From an uncultured Candidatus Poseidoniales archaeon (GTDB lineage: Archaea > Thermoplasmatota > Poseidoniia > Poseidoniales > Poseidoniaceae), in the NCBI GenBank assembly GCA_905181785.1, contig CAJIZC010000009.1, positions 1 to 64,000 of the forward strand: a DNA stretch of 64,000 bases, read 5' to 3'. Both the position numbers and the translations under genes were made by a program. This document shows, one piece after another, positions 17,487-26,500 of the stretch. Every line of letters begins with the position of its first letter. Within the stretch, counting starts at the first letter, position 1. Under the pieces are notes generated by a model that made no database searches, was not told where the DNA came from, and saw only the letters and a list, made by a program, of their open reading frames with translations.

Positions 17487-19724
17487 TCAAGCATCCGCTC
17501 TCATCTTGAGGAAATTACCCAAGACGCGGATTCCATTTTTGGAGCCAACGGATTCTGGGTGAAACTGAACGCCGAACACGAGGTCTTGCTTATGGCGAAG
17601 CCCCATGATGTCACCCGTGGCTTCCAGATGGCTTGTTTCGAGAAGGTCCGAGCCACTTACGGCTGCTAAAATTAAGGAATTATACAGCGCAAAAGGCTGC
17701 GGTGAGGCTAAGTTCTCGAACAAACCCAAGCCATCATGTGCAATCAAGCGAGGCGAACCATGAACCGGCCCTGAAGGCGTTTGGATCAGGTCCATGCCAG
17801 CAGCCACACCGATCGCTTGGTGGCCAAGGCAGATCCCAAGCAATGGGATTTGGAGTTCACCGCTCAATGCCTTTCGCGCAAACTCCATGGTCAGTGGCGA
17901 GTCATTAGGGGTGCCGGGGCCAGGTCCGAGAATCACGTGGCTGGGTTTTAGCCGTTCAAGAAGAGAGATTAGCACGCTCAGGGGGGAACTCTGGTGTTCA
18001 GTGGGTGTGCGTGCGCGATGAACCACGACGGTGTGGCCAAGACCAGCCACTGCATGAGCGATGTTTTGAGTGAATGAATCAAGGTTGTCAATCAGCAAAA
18101 CACAGCCTTCGGCGGCCAATTCTTGATGATCGGAATGTATTCTTCCCGGTTCGAGGGCTCGAGGGGCGGTTTCAGGTTCGAGGTTGTGAATTTCCAAAGC
18201 ACCTTGAGGGAGGTGCGCTCCCTCTTCGGCAGCCCACCCACACGCCTTGCGAAGTGCGGCTGCTTTCCATTTTGCTTCTTCAACCTCGTCGCTGGGGTTC
18301 GAGCCAATGGTGATCCCGCCGCCCGCTGCAACAGATCCAAACCACTGTTTTTTCTCCTTATGAGCGATGAGTGTTCGGATGAGAATGTTCCAAGCGCTTG
18401 CGCCCGAATGCGAATCGAACCATCCAATGGATCCTGTCCAAAAAGAGCGGGGTCGTTTTTCGAGTTCATCAATTGTAGCGCAGACAACGGTACGCGGGCA
18501 CCCGGTGATGCTGCCCCCCGGAAACACAGCCTGCAACGCATCAAGCGAGGTCACGCCTTCATCCAAATCACCAGCCACCTGTGAAACAAGGTGCTGAACA
18601 TTGGCATAGGCTTCGACGTCAAAGCGCTCCACTTGAACGCCCCCAACCGCACACACCGAACCCAAATCATTTCGCATGAGGTCGACAAGCATCCTGTGTT
18701 CTGCTCTTTCCTTTTCATCATTCAGCATCTCATGGCGAAGTGCCAATTCTTCATCAGGGCTCGTTCCACGCGGTCGAGTTCCTTTGATTGGAGCGGTGGT
18801 CAACCTTGTTCCGTTTGAGGTAAGCAACGATTCTGGCGATGAACTCACCAACGCAAAGCCAAGGTCTTCAGCGTGAAGGTAGGCCGAAAAGGGAGCGGGA
18901 TTTGACTGGCACAGCCTTTGAAAAACTTCAGATGGGTGCTGATGAAGCAAGCCTTCCCACCACCTTCCTAAGTTCACCTGGTAGACTTGGCCAGCAGCAA
19001 TGCTGTCACGAATGATCTCAACACCACGTTCGTGCACCTCATCCGTCATGCTCGATGCTTCTGGGTGGGGGTTGGTATGAAGCAATTCCATTTCCGCCAG
19101 ATCAGGAGCCGCATCCAGTTGCTCAAACCTGTCAGCCCAGTCATCGCCAGGAAGAGCGAAGGCCTGAACCTCACCAGAAGATTTGGCTTCACACACAAAC
19201 CGTTCAACCAGCCAAAGAACGGCTAACAAGGCTCCTTCTTGAGGGGGGTGTTGCAAAGCGATTGGCTGAGTCCATTGCAGCAAATCATAGGCCAGGCTTC
19301 CCGACCAGAACGCTCGCTGAGGCATGCCTTCTGGGGGTTGGCTTGAGAAGGGAACAGGTTCACAAAAGGCTTTCAATTTTCCAAGCAGGCCAGATAGAGT
19401 TTCATCGAAAATGGAAGTTGCATGATACCAGCAGCCATGCTTCCATTCCTCAATGCGCCCAACCAGTTGCGTCGGTTGCACAACCAGGTGAATTTCGCCT
19501 TGGCTTGGGGAGTGCGGTTGTGCGGGCTCAATGGTGGGTTGTCGGACAATGAAGCGTCTTCGAGATGGGCCACAAAGGATCGAATGCTTCGAAAGGTGTG
19601 AAGCAGGCCCTCCCGAAAGAAGGAGCAGTTCATCTGGCCCGCCGTACTTGATTGCAGAAGAGCCCAACAAACCTGAATGCTTGAGGTGGGCAATGAGGGG
19701 GAGCATGCTGTCTTCGATGGTCAC
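17487..19724 (-). CDS. pabAB: Fused aminodeoxychorismate synthase PabB-PabA
   Basis: Bifunctional enzyme, 745 aa, making 4-amino-4-deoxychorismate from chorismate and glutamine for pABA. The N-terminal part is a chorismate-binding domain with APIKGTRPRG near residue 311. Lysine in PIKGT is diagnostic for PabB, since TrpE has alanine there. GGSITGCPR and SIGWFD follow, and GAxxWNILIRT lies beyond. The C-terminal part is a class I glutamine amidotransferase with the GICLGHQAIG nucleophile near 635 and FHPES near the end. The order synthase-then-amidotransferase is the reverse of the usual fused PabA-PabB. The start overlaps the pabC stop by four bases. Confidence 0.88.
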   Translation of the reverse strand: MTIEDSMLPLIAHLKHSGLLGSSAIKYGGPDELLLLSGGPASHLSKHSILCGPSRRRFIVRQPTIEPAQPHSPSQGEIHLVVQPTQLVGRIEEWKHGCWYHATSIFDETLSGLLGKLKAFCEPVPFSSQPPEGMPQRAFWSGSLAYDLLQWTQPIALQHPPQEGALLAVLWLVERFVCEAKSSGEVQAFALPGDDWADRFEQLDAAPDLAEMELLHTNPHPEASSMTDEVHERGVEIIRDSIAAGQVYQVNLGRWWEGLLHQHPSEVFQRLCQSNPAPFSAYLHAEDLGFALVSSSPESLLTSNGTRLTTAPIKGTRPRGTSPDEELALRHEMLNDEKERAEHRMLVDLMRNDLGSVCAVGGVQVERFDVEAYANVQHLVSQVAGDLDEGVTSLDALQAVFPGGSITGCPRTVVCATIDELEKRPRSFWTGSIGWFDSHSGASAWNILIRTLIAHKEKKQWFGSVAAGGGITIGSNPSDEVEEAKWKAAALRKACGWAAEEGAHLPQGALEIHNLEPETAPRALEPGRIHSDHQELAAEGCVLLIDNLDSFTQNIAHAVAGLGHTVVVHRARTPTEHQSSPLSVLISLLERLKPSHVILGPGPGTPNDSPLTMEFARKALSGELQIPLLGICLGHQAIGVAAGMDLIQTPSGPVHGSPRLIAHDGLGLFENLASPQPFALYNSLILAAVSGSDLLETSHLEATGDIMGLRHKQDLVFGVQFHPESVGSKNGIRVLGNFLKMRADA

Positions 19725-20503
19725 GCCCCCACGTCAGTCCAAGCGTTCGTGGTTTCATAATGTTGGGTCAGCAACGTTTGGCATTTTTCTGAGAACTCGT
19801 GATTTGAACCAACGGGCTCGCCATCAATCGATTCAATTCGAGAGGCACCGATGCCACTGCCCAGAGCAATGACTTCCAACGCTCGGGCAACAAGGCGTTC
19901 ATTCAATCGCCCTCGATGAACAGGAACACCTGCTTGTTCCAAGAGTGGAGCGAGCAGTTCCGCTGTGATGCCCATAACCCCCCCTTCAGCGGGCGCAGCG
20001 AGCCAAGCCGTGCCGTCTTCATCCACCACAAGCGGAGTGGCTCGGTCGCCATCCACGAGGGCGTAATCGTGAACCATGAGCGCCAAGTCTGCTCCCTTTG
20101 CGTCCGCGTGCTGCATGGCGTCAGCATAGGGGCCCCAGTCACCGTGCTTGGTGCCGTTGATTTTCGGTGACCACCGAGGGGCTGGGACCGTCACAGCCTC
20201 AATCCCTTCATTTCTCAACATGAAGGGGCGTCCTTCGAGTGAAATTTCGCCCGCACGCGTCAGTTCTAAACGGATCAAACCGGTGGGTGTGCGAGGGGTT
20301 TCGGTTCCGCGTGTTCCGATGCTTTTCTCCCACGCTCTGTTGATTTTACTCATCATGTTCTCAGGCCAAGCAATTCTTAGGCGTTGAGCATGAATTTCCA
20401 TCCTGTCAAGATGGGCCTTGAGATCAGCCAGATGCGAACCACCGTCCCACACCACCGTCGTGAAAACGGCGCTTCTCGGACCTACTGGGCTGTCTTTCTT
20501 CAT
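19721..20503 (-). CDS. pabC: Class IV aminotransferase, likely aminodeoxychorismate lyase
   Basis: PLP-dependent fold type IV enzyme, 260 aa, predicted to cleave aminodeoxychorismate to pABA and pyruvate. The PLP lysine lies in NGTKHGDWGPY, followed by the ADLALMVHDYALVDGD strand pair and GGVMGIT, which binds PLP phosphate. Late in the chain come ALGSGIGASRIESIDGEPVG residues typical of the family. Branched-chain or D-amino-acid transaminases share this fold, so context decides: the pabAB start overlaps this gene's stop by four bases. Both lie downstream of nothing else on the minus strand except the giant surface protein, whose stop is 10 bases before this start on the other side. Confidence 0.8.
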   Translation of the reverse strand: MKKDSPVGPRSAVFTTVVWDGGSHLADLKAHLDRMEIHAQRLRIAWPENMMSKINRAWEKSIGTRGTETPRTPTGLIRLELTRAGEISLEGRPFMLRNEGIEAVTVPAPRWSPKINGTKHGDWGPYADAMQHADAKGADLALMVHDYALVDGDRATPLVVDEDGTAWLAAPAEGGVMGITAELLAPLLEQAGVPVHRGRLNERLVARALEVIALGSGIGASRIESIDGEPVGSNHEFSEKCQTLLTQHYETTNAWTDVGA

Positions 20504-20512
20504 TGTCCGTCC

Positions 20513-23500
20513 TCAAAGCAAGTCATCCAAAAAGGATGTGTCAATGGTGTTCGAAGGTTTCGTTGGTGTTGTACCAACGCCAAGATCGCTCATCAAGTCG
20601 TTGTTTGGGGCAGGTTGCATAACAGGCTGTGAAGGTTGGTAGGCAGGCCTTCCATAGATGTCCTGGTTTGCTTGTGGCGCATACATGTTTTGAGCTTGTT
20701 CAGCAGGTTGCGCAGGCGCAACAGGAGCGGCCTGTGGAGGAGCAGCAGGAGGTGCGGCAGCATCGCCCCAGCCCTGTTCGTCTTGAATGCCCCATGTTGC
20801 TTCTTGAAGCTCCCAAGACTTCGACCGATTCCGTTGCGTGCCTCTCGTTCGGACCACTGCAACAAAGAGAATGATCGCTGTGAGGAACAATCCCGCAGCC
20901 AAGAGGTTAGGTGTGGTCAACAACGAAGAGTAATCGACGCCTTCATCTGCTTGAACCAAATCTTCACCATCGCCTCCGTCAGCGCCGTATGGGGCCAGCT
21001 TCACCGGGGTTAAGGCCTGTTTTTCGAACAATGAGTCTTGCAAGGTTACGCCAACGTACCATGCTGTAGCGTTCGTTAAATCTTCAAAGTTTTCCGAGGT
21101 GATCAAGAACGAGTTCGAGCTCATGACATCGGCCACCCATATTGCTTCAAGCGTTGTCGAGTATTCTTCTTCGGCGATGTAAATCACATAGTTTTCGATG
21201 CTATCGTCGTCTGAAAGCGTCCATGAAACAAGGATGTTTTGCTCATCAACCCATGCCGCCATTACGCCATTGACATCTGGAAGGTAATCGCCTTTTGCAT
21301 CCACGCCATCGTCGATCGATTGAGCGGACACGGCCACTAAGTCGGTGGTAAATGCGTTGCCAGACGTGTCTCGAACCACGACCACTGCCCAGATTTCTTG
21401 TCCAGGAATGACAGGGGTGTCACCAGCCACCACATCGATGGAGAGTGGAAGTTGGGGGGAGCGGTCAAGGGTCACTATCGGCGTGCTTGGGCCGAGTGTG
21501 CCAACACCAACGCTTGTGAATGACCATGTGGCTGCATACACTTCGTAGGTACCGACATCGCTTGCGTCGCTGAGATCGAAATCAAGCAAGAGCGCACTGC
21601 CATCATCCGCAGGACGGTCGTACAAATTGAGTGCCTCCAGTTCGAGGCGAACCGGTGGTTCGACGTCCATTTCATTGTTCATCGGAATCACCGTTGCCTG
21701 CGTCAAATCCGTGAGGTGTACGTTTCCAGCAAAGTCGTGCACGGTGACGACAACATAGAGTTCCACATTTGGTTGAATTTGCTGAGGCGTGGCTTGTGTG
21801 ATGCTCATCATGTTGCCTTCGCTACCGTAAAGCGCCGTGGTGAGTGTAATTTCAATTGGGTTGAATTCTTCATCCACCCATTGCTTGTTGACTTTCAAGC
21901 ATCCACAGCGTTCCGGGTTTTCGCCAAATGCAGCCGATGCGGCAGAGAGGTCAGTGAGGGGTTGATCGGCCGCCCAAACGGTGTAATGGGAGAAATCATC
22001 AGCGTCTGAAATTGACCAGAGCACATCAATCGATGTGCCATCATCATCAGGATGATCAAAGGCTTGGACATTGGAAATACGGTCTGGTGTTGTGCCACTG
22101 CCAGCGGTGTTGCGGAGCGGTGTGACGCGAATCAAATCGACGTCTTCGAGGTTGACATTCAACCAATCATCATAGGCCACAACGCCGACGTAATACATCT
22201 GTCCGTCTTGGAGCGCAACCCCGTCAATGCTTGTGAGGATCGTCGATTCTTCTGAACAGTCATTGATAATTTGAGCCTGAGCAAATCCATACTCGGTAAT
22301 GGGCGTTCCAACTTCAAGTTCAATTTGAGCATCAGCGTTGTCCCATGTTCGAACGTAAATAGCGTAGAAAGTGCAGTCTTCTGCGGGATTCATATCCCAA
22401 GAAATGGTGATTCGCCCACCGTCATCATCAGGTGTGTCAATGGCTGCCACATTTTCCATCTTCGGTGGAGCTGTGTTGTCATTGAGGCCACCCGTTGGGA
22501 CAAATGGTCCCACGATTAAGGCGTTCATGATGTCCTCTTGACCGGCTTCGTCCACACAGGTTAGGCCGAGCCAGTAGGGCTGGCCTGGTTCAAGCGAAAG
22601 CACAGTCGAATTACCTTCCATCCTCATCACTTCTGCCTCGGGCGACAAGCCCAATACGTCGGTCATTGGTTGAGTGGAGGTGTAAATGTTGGTTTGCGTC
22701 AAATCGAGGCTTGTGCAACGGGCCCATTCGACGTCAAGATCCCCATCTTCTCCACCTTCGTGAGGTCCGGCTGTGGCCCAGACTGGAGGGAGTGGAACCT
22801 CATCGCTTGGCGAAGCAGGACCGAGGACTTGTGACGGGGTGCCGAGGCGCCCATCATCGTATTCAACAACCACCACAGCGTAGTAATCCACGCCATCAAC
22901 CAAGGCTACGCCGTTTGCTGTTGTAACCTCACTCGAGAGGCGACTGTGGAGTGAAATTGCTTTGTCCACTGTCCGGCCGATTAGATCTGCGTTTGTCAGT
23001 GATGGGCCGCTTGTGTTGAACTGCCCTTCATTGAGGTAGACAAGGTACCGAGCAAAGTCGTCATCGTGAACAAGACTCCAGTCAGCCATCAATGCGCCAC
23101 CGCCATCGTCAGGCCGATCAATCAAATCGGTCAGAAGGATTGGAGTTTCAGTCTTCACATAGTCGTAGATCAAACGCACGTGCATCGATCCGTTTGCTGG
23201 CGACCGCAGAGTGAGTTGAACGAATTGAGTTCCATTGACAATCACGCCGTTGTCAACAGCGAGTTGCATTGTGGTTTCGAAATCTGGGTTGTTGTTCAGT
23301 TCAATGGTTGCGTTGTACTTCAGGCTGACAGATTTCGCCCATGTGGCTGCGTTGTTTACCGGAGAAGTGAACGCCAACGGCACCGTTTGGAACATGATTC
23401 CGTTTGTGCCTTCAACGCCAAACGCCGGGTCGAGGGAAACGGTGTTGGAAGCGTCGGCCAAGGTGATTGGCATGCCGGGGTGCGTCATGTCGCTGATGTC

Positions 23501-26500
23501 GAGGGATTGAAGGTTGAATCCAACGCTTAGTGGATCAGCCTTGCGGAGGGAGAACCGTTCCATTTCGGAGTACTGTGCGTTGTTTTCATAGCCAAAGAGG
23601 CCGATGTAATCGGTTGTCAACCAGATGGCGTCGGCTGTGATCGTGCCGCCGGTCATCCCAGTGCCTTGGAACATCTTGAGGGTTGCATGCGTCGGCGTAC
23701 GGGCGCTCAAGATTGAAGCGCCATTCGTTCCAATGGTGAGGACATGGTCTCCATCGCTGACCATCTTCTGAACGGGCCATCCAGCGACTTGGAAGGACGG
23801 AACTCCATCTTCAAATTGACTGGATTGTCCATTGTAATGCGTCATGGGTCCGATATCTGTAGCAATGTGGAGCCCCCACCAATCTGCAGCCAATGCATCG
23901 ACGGTGTTCGAAGATAACTGATCGAATTTATGCCATTCAATCGCACCAGATGATGTTTCTACCGATGTAACGCCTGGGCGTTCAGCCCCGGCGCCATCGT
24001 GGCCAATGAAGAGGGTCGTCACCGTTGTGGTGACCCCGGCGTTGTCGGTGGTGGTCTGGGTGGTTGTTGTGAGTGATTGAGCTGAAGTAGCCATAAGGCC
24101 TGTTCCGCTTGTGTAGAGGGTCGTAGCGTTGGTGAGCGTGTCCATTTTAACAACCCCAGCAGCGGTTGCCATCCACAAATCTGTACCAATCATCTGTATG
24201 TCCTCAACGACATTGGTCGGTAAGCCATCGCTTGTTGTCAACGGATTGATCCAATCTGCAGCGCTGTAATCCCATCGACCAACGCCGCCATTCGTTGCGA
24301 TGTAGAGGGTTGTACTTGACTCTGTAAAGGCATTGATTGAGTTGGATGGAAGGCCGCCGAGAAGTTTACCATTGCCAAATCCAGTGGTGAGGTCATAGAG
24401 TTGTACTCCAGCAGCTGAGCCAGAACTTCCCTGTAAACCAATGACGAGGGTATTCCCGTCTAAGAATAAACCATCCATGTTGGAGTGGAGGCCACCACTG
24501 AGCCTCATGAGCATGCCAGTCAGTGTATCGAGTTTGTAGAGTCCTGTTGGCGTGGTTGTGATGAAAAGATCGGTGCCGATCAGTTCCATGTCTTTGGCAA
24601 CACTGTTCGCAGTCATTGTCCAGCCTTGCTGCCATTCCATGGTGCCGTCAGCTTGGCGTTCGCCTTGGAGCAGGCCAGCGCCGGAGGATGCTCCATTTTG
24701 ACCAAATCCTTGGCTAGCGCCTTCAGTAGCGACCCAGATATGGGTTGAATTGCCTGCCATTGTGGTGACCTGTCCACTGACAAGGCCCGGGAAATCAAGG
24801 AGTGTGTTTTGGCCTAACGAACTGATCGTATCGACGTGGCTGTACCCTGAAGAACCTCCAGCTTGCCCAACGAGCCACTCACTGGTGAGCCACTGGAAAG
24901 AAGTGACAGATGAGCCCTGACCGTTGAAATTGACTTGTGCCGTCGAGGAGCCTGAAGTCGTGACAGCACTGTAGCCGCCACCAATGATGTTGTCACCCGA
25001 TGTGCCGATGCCGTGCCCGAGGACAAGCATGCCATTGGCGTAATCAATCGCGTCCCACCAAACTCGGTCGCTCGGCAAATTGTTGTTGACTGTCGTGATC
25101 GGGTTCAGCCATGAACTGCTCGGATAACTGTACTTCTTGACGTCTGCTTGGTCTTCATAAAAGGACACATACAGCGTATCCGTTCCATCACATGCAACCC
25201 CTGAAACTTCACCATAGTTGTCATTCCAGTCGCTTGTTGTGAAGGTGCCAAGGAATGAATCGTTAGCCATGTCGAAGCGTGCAACGCCACCGTTGTTGGC
25301 ATAAATACCGATGTGAAGAATTCCTGCGCATTCAGTCATGGTGATTGGATAACCGTTTGGAATGCCGTTTTGTCCAGTCTCATAGTCATTCCATGTTGTT
25401 CCATCCCAATGCGAAATTGCACCGTTTCTGAATTGTCCAAAGTTACTGACTTCACCGCCACCGACAACCAAGTTTGTTCCGTCGGTCCACAGTTCGTAAA
25501 TTTGTTCACCAGCGTCGTTCGGAAGTCCAGAGCCTTCAGTCCATGTGCTGAGCCATTGCCCCGCCGCCTCGTCATAGCGGGCGACACCGTCTTCTGTAGC
25601 GAAGAGCACTTCACCATCGAATTCAATGATTTCTCGAATAGGGAACTCAAGATCATCTGCATCCCAAGAACCAAGTTCGGTGCCATTGGCATCCATGTAT
25701 TGAAGGGAGTTTTCGCCCCATGAAACCCACATGTTGCCAGTTGATGATTGGTATGCGGTTACACGATCCACTTGCCCGATTGGCAGAATGTTTTCACCCC
25801 AAGAACCGTTGCTTGTGTTGAATTGTGCGATGCCACCAGAGCCATCAACCTGCCACCAGTTTTGGGATGCCACGCTGATCATGATGATGTCGTCAATGAG
25901 ACCCATTCCATTGACATCGCCGTTGTTCTGACCAATTTGTGCGCCTGCATCAAGAGCAGAAAGGGCTGTGAAATTTTGGGCATCGAAGCGATACAGATTG
26001 TCGCTGCTGGCCCCGTCATGGTAATACATGATGTTCCCCTTGAGGATCATCTCAAGAGGGTCGCCATTTCCAGCAAACAGGTTGCTTGATTTTTCGATGT
26101 CATAGACTTCGGCCCCTGTCGTAGCATTGAGCAATTGGAATCCGTCAGAGCCTCCAATCCAAATGTAATTTGGATTGATGTCAACGGAAAGTGCAGTAGC
26201 ATCTTCATTTCCATCATCGAGTACATTGTCATCGGTCCACAGCGTAAGCCATTCATCGTTGGGGATGTCATACCGGGCGATGCCAATGCCGTCAAGAGCG
26301 ATAAACGCAACATCGCCGATCACGACAACGGGTGCGTTGTTTGTTTGTTCTCCAGCGGTCCACTCACCGACCACTTCAAAGGGCGAAGTGGTGATGATGC
26401 CAACGCCAGAATTCGTCCCTCCGAAGAGGTATGAGTTTGAGATGCCAGCCCCAACCGAGTAGGTCGCCCAGTTCGGCATGCCGTCGTATACGTTGAGGCA

